Source: DATKEH01 sp035546355 (GTDB lineage Bacteria; Acidobacteriota; Thermoanaerobaculia; Multivoradales; JAIOJS01). From it: a stretch of DNA of 32,201 nucleotides. Made by a program: the position numbers and the translations under genes. The first letter of the stretch is position 1. The number at the start of each line of letters is the position of its first letter. The notes below the pieces were generated by a model. It made no database searches, was not told the DNA's origin, and was given only the letters and a program-made list of their open reading frames with translations. Shown here one piece after another: positions 1-10,951 of this stretch. The stretch spans positions 1 to 32,201 of the forward strand of contig DATKEH010000302.1 of assembly GCA_035546355.1 (NCBI GenBank), given 5' to 3'.

Positions 1-642
1 ATCGCCGAGGCCCTCATCGCCAGGGGGTGCGAGGTGGTGATCACCGGCCGCCGCCGCGACCTGCTGGAGGAGACGGCGCGGGCCATCGGCGCCGGCGCCA
101 TCGCCGGCGACGTCGGCGTCGAGGCCGACGCGGTGCGCACCGTGGCCGAGCTCGTCGCGCGCCACGGCCGCATCGACATCCTGGTCAACAACGCCGGCTT
201 CGGAACCTTCGCGCCGCTGGTCGAGACGAGCCTCGAGGACCTCGAGGCGGTCTACCGCACCAACGTCTTCGGCGCTTTCCTGATGGCGCGGGAGGCGGCG
301 AAGCACTTCATCCGCCAGGGTTCCGGCAACCTGGTCAACATCTCCTCCACCTCGGGGCTCGAGGGGGGGCGCGGCGGCACCGCCTACTCGTCGTCGAAGT
401 TCGCGCTGCGCGGCATGACCGAGTGCTGGCGCGACGAGCTGCGCCGTCACGACGTGCGGGTGATCCTGGTCAATCCCAGCGAGGTGCAGACCGGGTTCTT
501 CGGCAAGGTCGGGCACGCCCAGGAGCCGTCGCCCAAGAAGCTGCGGCCGCAGGAGATCGCCGCCGCCATCGTCGGCGTGCTGGAGATGGACGACCGCGGC
601 TTCGTACCCGAGCTGTCGGTGTTCGCCACCAACCCGTTCTGA
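1..642 (+). CDS. SDR family oxidoreductase, 5'-truncated by the window edge
   Basis: This is the C-terminal part of a classical short-chain dehydrogenase/reductase, an NAD(P)-dependent oxidoreductase of the Rossmann fold. The reading frame is open from base 1, so the start and the TGxxxGxG cofactor loop lie outside the window. Visible family marks are the NNAG motif (residues 63-66 of the visible part), the catalytic serine region ISSTSG (about 113-118) and the catalytic YxxxK as Y129-S-S-S-K133, followed by an NPSEVQT stretch typical of the substrate/cofactor region. The substrate cannot be told. The next gene begins 8 bases after the stop, so the two are probably co-transcribed. An internal GTG at 34 exists but would cut into the fold. 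Confidence 0.93.
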   Translation: MAEALIARGCEVVITGRRRDLLEETARAIGAGAIAGDVGVEADAVRTVAELVARHGRIDILVNNAGFGTFAPLVETSLEDLEAVYRTNVFGAFLMAREAAKHFIRQGSGNLVNISSTSGLEGGRGGTAYSSSKFALRGMTECWRDELRRHDVRVILVNPSEVQTGFFGKVGHAQEPSPKKLRPQEIAAAIVGVLEMDDRGFVPELSVFATNPF

Positions 643-650
643 GGCGACTG

Positions 651-1874
<1,224 letters not shown>

Positions 1875-1962
1875 AACCCCGGCCCGCCGCGACTCGTTTA
1901 AGGTGGGAGGAGCGCCGGGGTATCCGCCCCGGGGCCGGGATCTCGTACGACCGGAGGAACCC

Positions 1963-3820
<1,858 letters not shown>

Positions 3821-3828
<8 letters not shown>

Positions 3829-3841
3829 TGGTACCCCCCTT
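3821..3841 (+). terminator. Hairpin at the end of the DUF885 gene
   Basis: GGGGTA, loop GTGG, TACCCC pairs perfectly (3822-3837) and can be extended by AA/TT pairing with a two-base bulge. It contains the TAG stop (3826-3828). No T-tract follows beyond CCTT, so termination strength is uncertain. Confidence 0.35.
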
Positions 3842-3906
3842 GCAGTGCCAGACAGGTGGAGAGCGCGATAGGTTCGAGCCGCACACCGACGCACACAGGA
3901 GACATC

Positions 3907-4521
3907 ATGCAGGTACCGCTGGAGCTGAGCTTTCGCAACGTCGAGAACCCCGACGGCCTGGAGCCGCTGATCCGGCGCCGCGTGGACAAGCTCGAGAAGT
4001 TCTGCGACCACATCACCAGCTGCCGGGTGGCCGTCGAGCGCCCCAATCAGCACGCGCGCTCGGGCAACCCCTACCGCGTGCGCATCGACCTGACGGTGCC
4101 GCCGGGGCACGCGCTGGTGGTCACCAAGGAGCCGGGCGACAGCGACTTCCACGACGAGCTCCCGACGGTGGTGCGCGCCGCCTTCGACGCCGCCGAGCGG
4201 CAGCTCAAGGAGCTGGTGGACAGGCAGCAGCGCGACGTCAAGACCCACCCCGAGCCGCGCGCCCTGGTGGTGCGGATGTTCGGCGAGGAGGGGTACGGCT
4301 TTCTCAAGACGCCCGACGGGCGGGAGGTCTACTTCCACCACAACAGCGTCGTCAACGGCGACTGGGACCGCCTCCAGGTGGGCACCCAGGTGCGGTTCGA
4401 GGAGACGATGGGCGACATGGGCCCGCAGGCGACGACGGTGCAGCTCGTCGACAAACCGGGCGCGACACTGCCCGGAGACCGCCCCTCGGACGTGCGCCCG
4501 CCGATGGGTTGGGAGCGGTAG
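3907..4521 (+). CDS. HPF/RaiA-type ribosome-associated protein fused to a cold-shock domain
   Basis: A 204-residue protein. ATG 3907 is chosen over the upstream in-frame GTG 3856 because AGGAG (3897-3901) lies 5 bases before it and the family starts at this point. Residues about 1-110 are a hibernation-promoting-factor/RaiA (S30AE) fold: LSFRNVENPDGLEPLIRRRV, the long helix before the second strand, then AAFDAAERQLKELVDRQ. Residues about 118-185 are a cold-shock/OB domain with RNP-1-like YGFLKT and RNP-2-like VYFHHNSV. HPF proteins bind the small subunit's decoding centre in slow growth, and CSDs bind single-stranded RNA, so the fusion probably acts on ribosomes or mRNA under stress. This HPF-CSD pairing is known in other bacteria. 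Confidence 0.9.
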   Translation: MQVPLELSFRNVENPDGLEPLIRRRVDKLEKFCDHITSCRVAVERPNQHARSGNPYRVRIDLTVPPGHALVVTKEPGDSDFHDELPTVVRAAFDAAERQLKELVDRQQRDVKTHPEPRALVVRMFGEEGYGFLKTPDGREVYFHHNSVVNGDWDRLQVGTQVRFEETMGDMGPQATTVQLVDKPGATLPGDRPSDVRPPMGWER

Positions 4522-4527
4522 CCGACG

Positions 4528-4785
4528 GTCGTAGGGGCGGCCCTCTGTGGCCGCCCGTCCCCCCGGGCCGGCGCCGAGGCCGGCCCCTACGACGGTCGCC
4601 TGGACCACGGTCGGTCGTAGGGGCGGCCCTCTGTGGCCGCCCGTCCCCCCGGGCCGGCACGGCGGCCGGCCCCTACGACGGTCGGCCGGCGCGGAGGCCG
4701 GCCCCTACGACGGTCGGCCGGCACGGCGGCCGGCCCCTACGACGGTCACCTGGACCACGGGCCGGCGCGGCGCCCGGCCCCTCAC
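4528..4785. repeat. REP cluster 1: seven palindromic copies in a convergent gap
   Basis: Copies on + (GTCGTAGG at the left): 4528-4557 and 4614-4643, identical, arms GGGCGGCC/GGCCGCCC, loop CTCTGT. Copies on - (CTACGAC at the right): 4565-4593, 4651-4679, 4684-4711, 4716-4743, with arms (G)GGCCGGC/GCCGGCC(C) and loops GCCGAG, ACGGCG, GCGGAG, ACGGCG. A decayed copy at 4759-4785 has one stem mismatch and CTCAC in place of CTAC. The first four form two head-to-head pairs, as in BIMEs of enterobacteria. The linker CCTGGACCACGG recurs (4599-4610 and 4748-4759), so a larger unit was duplicated. The cluster fills the gap between the convergent HPF-CSD and TPR genes; the last copy reaches the TPR stop codon. 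Confidence 0.9.
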
Positions 4786-6668
4786 GGCGACGGCAGGCGC
4801 CAGGGCTCGCCGCGCCGATAGCGGGCCAACGCCGCCTCCAGGCGCTCGGCCTCGGCTCGGCGGCCCGCGGCGCGCGCCTGCGCCACGAGCTGCTGCTGCA
4901 GCGCCGCGGCCTGGTCGAAGTCGCCGCTCTCGGCGAGCGCCATCGCCAGCAGCTCGGCGTGCTCGGCAGAGCGCCGCGCCGCCAGCAGCCGCTGGGCCAG
5001 GGTGACCGCGCGGCCTCCGTCGCGAACCGCGGGATCCGGCGCCGCCGCCAGCACCCGGACCAGTAGCGCCGCCAGCTCGGCGTCGCCGCCTGCACCGGCC
5101 AGCCCGGTCTCGGCCCGCCGTCGCGCCTCGGCCCACCTGCCGAGGGCGATCAGGGACCGCGCCTCGCCGTGCAGCGCCTCGCGCCGCCGCGGGTCGGCGG
5201 CGAGAGCCGCGGCGTACCGTTCCAGCGCCGCCTCCGGACGCCCCTGGCGCTCCTCCATCCGCCCCAGCTCGAGGTGCAACGGCGCCGCGGCGCCCTCCTC
5301 ACCTGCCGACTGCAGCCCGGCCTCGAGCTCGCGACGCGCCGCGTCGAGCTCGCCGCGCGCGGCGAGCACCGCCGCCAGGCCCTGGCGCGCCGGCACGAAC
5401 GCCGGCGCCTCCGCCAGTAGCTCCCGCAGCCGCCGCTCCGCCTCGGGGGAGCGGCCGAGCTGCAGGTGCGCCATCGCCAACTGGTAGCGCGCCCGCAGGT
5501 GGTGCGGGTCGTCGCGCACCGCCCGCTCGAGGTGCGTCGAGGCCTCCTCCCAGCGGCCTGCGGCCGCCAGCTGGTTGGCGAGGTTGAAGCGCGCCGGCAC
5601 GAACGCCGGGGCTCGCGCCAGCGCTCGCTGCCAGCTCGCCGCCGCCTCCCCCGGTCGGCCGGCGGCCTGCAGCGCGTTGCCGAGGTCGAACAGCACCCAC
5701 AGGTTCTCGGGGTCGCGGCGGCGGGCCTCGCCCAGCTCGGCCAGCGCTCCCTGGGCGTCTCCCCGGCGCAGCAACGCCAGCGCCAGGTTGCGGCGCGCCT
5801 CGACGTGCTCGGGATCGGCGGCGACCGCTTGTCGGTAGGCCTCCACCGCCTCCTCCACCTGCCCGTTGACCAGCGCCCTGCCACCGCGCCGCAGGTGGGC
5901 GGCGGCCGATACCGCGAGGCGGTCCACCTCGTCGATCCAGGGATCGGCGAACCGCACCTCGCCGCTGCCCTGCCGCTGCATCTGCCGGCGCGCCGCCTCG
6001 AGCTCCCCCTGCTCGCGCAAGGCCAGGCCCAACGCGTAGTGCACCGAGGAAGCCTCGGGCTGCGCGGCCAGGGTGGCGCGGAATCGGTCGGCCGCCTCGC
6101 CGGCGTCGCCGCGCGCCATGGCCACCCGCGCCAGCCCCCACTCCGCGGCGGCGCGGTACGCCGGCGCCGCGCCGGCGGCGGCGAAATGCTCGCCGGCCAC
6201 CTCGAGGCGGTCGAGGGAGAGGGCGACCTCGCCGAGCCGCAGCAGGCTCGGCGGGTCCCCCGGCGCCAGGTCGAGCGCCCGGGAGAGAGCCTCGAGCGCC
6301 GGCTCGAGCTCGCCCTGCTGCTGGTAGACCGCGCCCAGCAGGTACGGCCAGCGGCGCTCTTCGGCCTCGAGGCGGGCGGCGTTGCGATAGCACGCCGCCG
6401 CCTGCGGCAGGAGCCCGTAGGCGTGGAAGAGGCGTCCCATCCGCCCCCAGCTCCAGGCCAGCTCGGCGGCGTCGGCGCGCTGCTCGAGCTGCGCGGCCAG
6501 GCGCTCCCGCTCGCCGGCCAGCTGCTCGCGGACCCCCGGCTCGACGCCCGCTGTAGGCGCCGCCGGCAGCGGCTCGAGCTCCGCCGGCCGCCCGCCGTCG
6601 CCGCAGGCGACCAGCAGCAGCAAGCAGGCCGCGGCCGGGGCGAAGGAGCTCACTCCGCCGGCTGCCAT
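4782..6668 (-). CDS. TPR-repeat lipoprotein paired with UnbV protein
   Basis: A 628-residue protein built almost entirely of tetratricopeptide repeats. The N-terminus has a hydrophobic stretch ending in a lipobox (LLVAC, followed by GDGG), so it is probably a lipoprotein, although no positive charge precedes the stretch. At least ten TPR-like helix pairs are visible, for example the runs AYRQAVAADPEHVEARRNLA, LGNALQAAGRPGEAAASWQR and ALERYAAALAADPRRREAL. TPRs are protein-binding scaffolds; the partner is unknown, but the overlapping upstream UnbV gene is the obvious candidate. I start at ATG 6668; GTG 6653, which overlaps the UnbV stop as GTGA, is equally possible and keeps the lipobox. A REP copy runs into its 3' end. 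Confidence 0.88.
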   Translation of the reverse strand: MAAGGVSSFAPAAACLLLLVACGDGGRPAELEPLPAAPTAGVEPGVREQLAGERERLAAQLEQRADAAELAWSWGRMGRLFHAYGLLPQAAACYRNAARLEAEERRWPYLLGAVYQQQGELEPALEALSRALDLAPGDPPSLLRLGEVALSLDRLEVAGEHFAAAGAAPAYRAAAEWGLARVAMARGDAGEAADRFRATLAAQPEASSVHYALGLALREQGELEAARRQMQRQGSGEVRFADPWIDEVDRLAVSAAAHLRRGGRALVNGQVEEAVEAYRQAVAADPEHVEARRNLALALLRRGDAQGALAELGEARRRDPENLWVLFDLGNALQAAGRPGEAAASWQRALARAPAFVPARFNLANQLAAAGRWEEASTHLERAVRDDPHHLRARYQLAMAHLQLGRSPEAERRLRELLAEAPAFVPARQGLAAVLAARGELDAARRELEAGLQSAGEEGAAAPLHLELGRMEERQGRPEAALERYAAALAADPRRREALHGEARSLIALGRWAEARRRAETGLAGAGGDAELAALLVRVLAAAPDPAVRDGGRAVTLAQRLLAARRSAEHAELLAMALAESGDFDQAAALQQQLVAQARAAGRRAEAERLEAALARYRRGEPWRLPSP

Positions 6669-8494
6669 GCCTCGCCGCTGCCCTGGCGCAGGGTGGTGTA
6701 GGCGCCGAGCGGCGGCGGCGGGAAGGCCTCCCAGGCGCCGTCGGGCCACTGCACCACCACCCGCGCCGGGGCGGTGTCGCCCGCACCGAGCCCGAACAGC
6801 AGCCGCGGGTCGCGGGCCGAGCCGTAGCTGCCCGCCGTGCGCACCCGCCGCCACAGCGTGGGGCGGCCCGGCCGCTCGAGCCCCGCCCGGGCCCCCAGCA
6901 TGTCGCGGCCGGCGGCGCCACCCACCAGGCGCAGCCCCAGCCAGGGGCGCTCCTGCCCCAGCTCGTTGCGCAGCACCCGTACCGGCCCGCCGTTGTTGGT
7001 GATCACCACGTCGAGGTCGCCGTCGTTGTCGAGGTCGCCGACGGCGAGCCCCCGCGACACCTCCGACAGCGCCAGGGCGGGGCCGGCGCGGGCGCTCCAG
7101 TCCTCGTAGGTGCCGTCGCCGCGGTTGCGGAACAGCTGGTTGGGCTGGTGCAGCGGGAACGGGTCGCCGGCGAGTACCAGGTGCTCGAGCACCCGCACCG
7201 CCCCGTTGACGGTCAGCAGGTCGAGCCAGCCGTCGTTGTCGAAGTCCGCCCACGCGGTGCCGAAGCCGGTCATGTCGAAGCTCGGCGCCCCCAGGCCCGC
7301 CGCGTCCGAGCGGTCGAGGAAGTACCCCTTGCCGTCGTTGACGTAGAGGGTGCTGTGCTCGCGGGTCAAGTGGGCCAGGAAGAGGTCCTCGTCGCCGTCG
7401 CCGTCGAAGTCGTCGACCTCGGTGCCCATGCTCGCCTGCGGTTGCCCGGTGCCGGAGACGGCCGCCCCGGCCAGCAGCGCCTCTTCGCGGAAGGTGCCGT
7501 CGCCCTGGTTGAGCCACAGGTGGTTGGCGACCCCGTCGTTGGCGACGTAGAGGTCGAGCCAGCCGTCGCCGTCGAAGTCGCCGGCCACGGCGCCCAGGGC
7601 GCCTCCCGCGGAGGCCGCCGCCAGACCCGCCGCGCCGGTGACCTCGGCGAACCTGCCGCCGCCGAGGTTGCGGAACAGGCTGTCCCCCTGCGGCGGATAC
7701 GACAGCGGGCCGCAGTAGTTGTCGCCGCCGAGGTCGGTGGTGCAGCGCTTGTGGGTGGCGACGCTGAACTCCACGTAGTTGCCGACGAACAGGTCGAGCC
7801 GCCCGTCGCGATCGTAGTCGAAGAAGACGGCGGGGACGCTCCACCGCGGGTCGTCGGCGCCGCTCTCGCGCGTCACGTCGCGAAAGGTGCCGTCGCCCTG
7901 GTTGCGCCACAGCTGGTTGGGCCCGTAGTTGGTGACGTAGAGGTCGATCCAGCCGTCGCCGTCGAAGTCGCCGGTGGCCACGCCCATGCCGTAGCCGGTG
8001 GCGCGGATGCCGCTCTCGGCGGTGACGTCGGTGAAGCGCAGCACCCGGCGGCCGTCGGCGCCGATCTCCAGGTCGTTGCGGTACAGGCGGTCCGACGGCG
8101 GCTCGGCCGGCGGCCGGCCGGCGGCGTCCATCGGGTGGCCCTGCACCAGGTAGAGGTCGAGGTCGCCGTCCCCGTCGTAGTCGAACAGCGCCACGCCGGC
8201 GCCCATCATCTCGTGGAACCAGTACTCGCCGCGCATGCCGTTGACGTGCCGGAAGTCGACCCCCACCTCGGCGGTGACGTCGGTGAAGAGCGGCGGCGAG
8301 GGAGGCTGGCGCGCCTGGCGAGGGGGGCCCGGCGCCGCCGGAGCCGCGGCGCGCGGCGTCTCCTCGGGAGCGCAGGCGCCCAGCCAGGCCGCGGCGACGG
8401 CGGCGGAGAGAGGGGGCCACAGCCGCCGCCGGCGCGGCGGTCCGCCAGGAGCCTGCGCGGCAGACCGGCGCAGGCTCCTATCCGCTCGCGTCAT
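6650..8494 (-). CDS. ASPIC/UnbV domain FG-GAP (VCBS) repeat lipoprotein, CRTAC1-like
   Basis: A 614-residue exported protein. The basic N-terminus (MTRADRSLRRS...RRRRLW), hydrophobic stretch and lipobox LGAC indicate a lipoprotein. The body holds about seven calcium-binding FG-GAP/VCBS loops of the form DxDxDGxxD: DYDGDGDLD, DFDGDGWID, DYDRDGRLD, DFDGDGWLD, DFDGDGDED, DFDNDGWLD and DLDNDGDLD. They predict a beta-propeller resembling integrin alpha and CRTAC1. The C-terminus is the ASPIC/UnbV domain (GSYGSARDPRLLFGLG, then VVVQWPDG). Function in bacteria is not established; such pairs with TPR proteins are frequent in Acidobacteriota. It overlaps the SpoIIE-type gene upstream by 17 bases and the TPR gene downstream, so these three genes form one transcription unit. 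Confidence 0.93.
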   Translation of the reverse strand: MTRADRSLRRSAAQAPGGPPRRRRLWPPLSAAVAAAWLGACAPEETPRAAAPAAPGPPRQARQPPSPPLFTDVTAEVGVDFRHVNGMRGEYWFHEMMGAGVALFDYDGDGDLDLYLVQGHPMDAAGRPPAEPPSDRLYRNDLEIGADGRRVLRFTDVTAESGIRATGYGMGVATGDFDGDGWIDLYVTNYGPNQLWRNQGDGTFRDVTRESGADDPRWSVPAVFFDYDRDGRLDLFVGNYVEFSVATHKRCTTDLGGDNYCGPLSYPPQGDSLFRNLGGGRFAEVTGAAGLAAASAGGALGAVAGDFDGDGWLDLYVANDGVANHLWLNQGDGTFREEALLAGAAVSGTGQPQASMGTEVDDFDGDGDEDLFLAHLTREHSTLYVNDGKGYFLDRSDAAGLGAPSFDMTGFGTAWADFDNDGWLDLLTVNGAVRVLEHLVLAGDPFPLHQPNQLFRNRGDGTYEDWSARAGPALALSEVSRGLAVGDLDNDGDLDVVITNNGGPVRVLRNELGQERPWLGLRLVGGAAGRDMLGARAGLERPGRPTLWRRVRTAGSYGSARDPRLLFGLGAGDTAPARVVVQWPDGAWEAFPPPPLGAYTTLRQGSGEAWQPAE

Positions 8495-10157
8495 GCGGCT
8501 CCGAACGCCGCAGCAGCAGCAGCGTGCGATCGTCGGCGTAGGAGGTGCCGCGGGTGAAGGCCGACAGGTCGCTCTCCAGCGCCGCGATCACCGTCTCCAG
8601 GCCGGCGCCAGCGTGCTGCCGCAGCAGCGCTTCCAGGCGGTCGATGCCGTACTGCTCCCCCTCCGGGTTCTCGGCCTCGGTCACGCCGTCGCTGTAGGTC
8701 ACCAGCACGTCGCCCGGCGCCAGCTCCACCTCGCCGCCGCCGTAGGTCGCGCCGGGGAGGAGCCCCAGGGGCGGGCCGGTGCGCGCCAGACGTTCGACCT
8801 CTCCCTGGCGGCGCAGCAGCAGCGGCGGCGGGTGCCCGGCGTTGGCGAAGCACAGCGTCCCCGAAGGGACGTCGAGGGAGCCGCAAAACGCCGTCGCGTA
8901 GCGCTCGGGAGGGGTGCGCTGGAGGAGCCGGCGGCCGACGCGATCGCACAGGGTGTCGGGAGGCAGGCCCTCGGTGATCGGGCCGGCGCACAGGGCCTCC
9001 AGCGAGGCGGTGAGCAGCGAGGCCCCCACCCCCTTCCCCGCCACGTCGGCGATCATCAGGAAGCACTCCCGTCCGTCGGCGCGCGAGACCCCGGTGTAGT
9101 AGTCGCCCGAGACGCCGCGGGAGGGGAGGTTCGACCCCTGCAGCTCGTAGCCGGCGAACTGCGGCAGCTCGAGCGGCAGCAGCGCCACCTGCAGGCGGCG
9201 GGCGAGGTCGAGCTCGTGCTCGATCAGCCGCCGCTGCGCCGCCTCCTCGGACAGCAGCACGTTGCGCAGCCCCATGGCGGCGACCGAGGCCAGCGACACC
9301 AGCAGCTCGAGGTCCTGCTCGCCGAACTGACGGGCGCGGACGCGTGAGTCGAGCACGATCATCCCCTGGCACCCCTCGGGGTGCAGCAGGGGCGCGGCGA
9401 GGATGCTGCGCACGCCGGCCGACAGCACGCTCACCGCCTCGGCGAAGCGGTCGTCGACGGTGGCGTCCAGCACCAGGGCCGCCACCCGGTTGCCCACTAC
9501 CTCGCGGGCGAGGTTGCGCGAGTCGAGGGCCCGCCCGGCGAAGCCCGAGCGGGTGCGGCTGGCGGCCACCCGCAGCTCCCCTTCGGCGTCCGCGAGGAAG
9601 ATCACCGCCTCCTCGGGCTGGAGGTGCTGGAAGACGCGGTCGAGCACCAGGTTCAACAGCTCGTCGAGCCCGGTGCAGTGGCCGATCCCCTGATGCACCT
9701 CGTGCAGCAGGCGCATGCGTTCGATGAGGTTGCGCAGCGCCTCGGGATCGGCGCTCTCGGCGCGTTTGCTGACCTCCAGCATCTCGCCGGCGTCGCGAAA
9801 GACGGTGAGGGCGCCGGCGCTGCCACTGGACGCGCCGCGCCCGGCCGGCGGCGGCGCCTCGCCCCGGCGATGCAGGGACAGCGTGGTGGCGCTGAGCGAG
9901 ATCACGTCGCCCGGCATCATCGACATGCTCCCCTCGACCGCCCGGCCGTTGAGCAGCGTGCCGTTGCGCGACCCCAGGTCCTCGAGCGCCCAGGCGTCTC
10001 CCTGCCGCACCAGGCGCGCGTGGTGGCGGGAGAGGAAGCGGTCGGGGAGCACCACGGTGGCGTCGGACGCCCGGCCGACGGTGACCACCTCCCCTTCGAG
10101 GTCGTGGTCGTAGGGATCGCCGTGCGGCGGCGTCACCCGCAGGCACCACTCGCTCAC
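8478..10157 (-). CDS. FHA-GAF-SpoIIE (PP2C-type) serine phosphatase, RsbU/RsbP-like
   Basis: A 559-residue cytosolic regulator from GTG 10157. Domains in order: FHA (about 5-85) with GR, SRHHA and LGSRNGT, which bind phosphothreonine peptides; a GAF-like sensor (about 130-285); and a SpoIIE PP2C-type phosphatase (about 305-550) with metal-binding aspartates in SGDYY, IADVAGKG, YSDGVTEA and ADDRTLL. In partner switching such enzymes dephosphorylate an STAS antagonist, and an RsbW-like kinase with its STAS partner is encoded divergently 92 bases away, so they are the likely partners. The frame remains open to a GTG at 10238, but that start would lie upstream of the probable promoter (-10 TATACT, complement of 10222-10227); I reject it. 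AGGA lies 12 bases before GTG 10157, so the start is not firm. Confidence 0.9.
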   Translation of the reverse strand: MSEWCLRVTPPHGDPYDHDLEGEVVTVGRASDATVVLPDRFLSRHHARLVRQGDAWALEDLGSRNGTLLNGRAVEGSMSMMPGDVISLSATTLSLHRRGEAPPPAGRGASSGSAGALTVFRDAGEMLEVSKRAESADPEALRNLIERMRLLHEVHQGIGHCTGLDELLNLVLDRVFQHLQPEEAVIFLADAEGELRVAASRTRSGFAGRALDSRNLAREVVGNRVAALVLDATVDDRFAEAVSVLSAGVRSILAAPLLHPEGCQGMIVLDSRVRARQFGEQDLELLVSLASVAAMGLRNVLLSEEAAQRRLIEHELDLARRLQVALLPLELPQFAGYELQGSNLPSRGVSGDYYTGVSRADGRECFLMIADVAGKGVGASLLTASLEALCAGPITEGLPPDTLCDRVGRRLLQRTPPERYATAFCGSLDVPSGTLCFANAGHPPPLLLRRQGEVERLARTGPPLGLLPGATYGGGEVELAPGDVLVTYSDGVTEAENPEGEQYGIDRLEALLRQHAGAGLETVIAALESDLSAFTRGTSYADDRTLLLLRRSEPHDASG

Positions 10158-10214
10158 GGCGCGAGATGTTCCTGAGTCATGCCCTGTCGTACTCCCGTTC
10201 TCACTCGCGGATCG

Positions 10215-10229
10215 GCCGTCGAGTATAGT
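10215..10229. promoter_or_regulatory. Divergent promoter with a symmetric -10 element
   Basis: The bases AGTATAGT (10222-10229) give TATAGT on + (10224-10229) and TATACT on - (10227-10222). The + start would be near 10236, just before GGAG (10239-10242) and ATG 10250 of the RsbW-like gene. The - start would be near 10215, ahead of GTG 10157 of the phosphatase gene. No convincing -35 box is visible for either direction. The 14-mer GCCGTCGAGTATAG (10215-10228) recurs at 29807-29820 in the other well-defined divergent gap. Confidence 0.5.
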
Positions 10230-10249
10230 GCTCGCCACGGAGTCTACCG

Positions 10250-10657
10250 ATGCGGAGAGAGCGCTGCTTCGCGAAGGCGTTGGGCTCGTTGCGCGACGTG
10301 TTCGATTTCCTCGACGCTTTCGTTGGCGAGCACGGCCTCGACGGCAACGCCGCCTTCTACCTCCACCTGGTCACGGAGGAGGTCTTCACCAACATGGTGA
10401 AGTACAACACCATGTCGAGCCACGACATCCGCATCGCGATCGACAAGGTGGCCGACGGCGTGGCGCTCGAGCTCACCGACTTCGACGTCGAGCCGTTCGA
10501 CCCGGGGGGCGCCGCCGAGGTCGACGTGAACGCGCCCCTGGAGCGGCGGCGGCCCGGCGGCCTCGGCCTGCACCTGGTCCGCTCGATGACCGACGAGCTC
10601 GCCTACGATTACCAAGACCGGCAGCTGAAAGTCACCGCTTACAAGAGGTTCGCATGA
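10250..10657 (+). CDS. RsbW/SpoIIAB-like anti-sigma serine kinase (HATPase_c_2)
   Basis: A 135-residue GHKL-type ATPase domain, the usual size for this family. The N-box is EEVFTNMVKYN (about residues 43-53), the G1-like region is DFDVEPFDP, and the G2 region is GGLGLHLV (about 103-110). ATG 10250 is preceded by GGAG at 10239-10242 with 7-base spacing. Family members bind ATP, phosphorylate a STAS antagonist and sequester a sigma factor or another target. No sigma factor gene is in the window, so the output target is unknown. The next gene, an STAS protein, overlaps it by ATGA (10654-10657), the usual layout for kinase and antagonist. Confidence 0.93.
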   Translation: MRRERCFAKALGSLRDVFDFLDAFVGEHGLDGNAAFYLHLVTEEVFTNMVKYNTMSSHDIRIAIDKVADGVALELTDFDVEPFDPGGAAEVDVNAPLERRRPGGLGLHLVRSMTDELAYDYQDRQLKVTAYKRFA

Positions 10658-10941
10658 TGCTGGAGATCGAACGCACCGCCCCCGACCACGTCGCCCTCAG
10701 TGGCAGGTTCGACGCCTCCCAGGAAGCCAAGGCGCGGGAGGCCTTCGACCAGATCGCAGACTCCTGCACGCTCGACCTCGCCGAGCTGGCCTACGTATCG
10801 AGCGCCGGCCTCGGCCTGCTGGTGGCGCTGCAGCTGCGGCTGGCCAAGAAGGGCGGCTCTGTGACGCTGGCCAACGCCAGCCCGCAGGTCCGCGAGCTGC
10901 TCTCGCTGGCCGGCCTCGACCAGGTCTTCACGGTGCTCTAG
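10654..10941 (+). CDS. STAS domain anti-sigma factor antagonist (RsbV/SpoIIAA-like)
   Basis: A 95-residue stand-alone STAS domain. The conserved phosphorylation loop reads YVSSAGLGLLVAL (about residues 48-60); a serine of the SSAGL motif aligns with the phospho-serine of SpoIIAA/RsbV. ATG 10654 overlaps the kinase stop, with AGAGG (10644-10648) upstream. The expected cycle is phosphorylation by the adjacent RsbW-like kinase and dephosphorylation by the divergent SpoIIE-type phosphatase. It is followed 10 bases later by the exported kinase-like gene, tying the signalling pair to the downstream operon. Confidence 0.93.
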   Translation: MMLEIERTAPDHVALSGRFDASQEAKAREAFDQIADSCTLDLAELAYVSSAGLGLLVALQLRLAKKGGSVTLANASPQVRELLSLAGLDQVFTVL

Positions 10942-10951
10942 GGGGCCCTCC

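Noticed and set aside
4528..4785. CRISPR-like array
   Set aside because: Units are palindromic, in both orientations, with irregular and recurring spacers, and no cas genes are present; they fit REPs.
10158..10238. N-terminal extension of the FHA-GAF-SpoIIE protein to GTG 10238
   Set aside because: It would cover the -10 element, adds a low-complexity stretch (Ser/Thr/Gly), and lies upstream of the likely transcript start.
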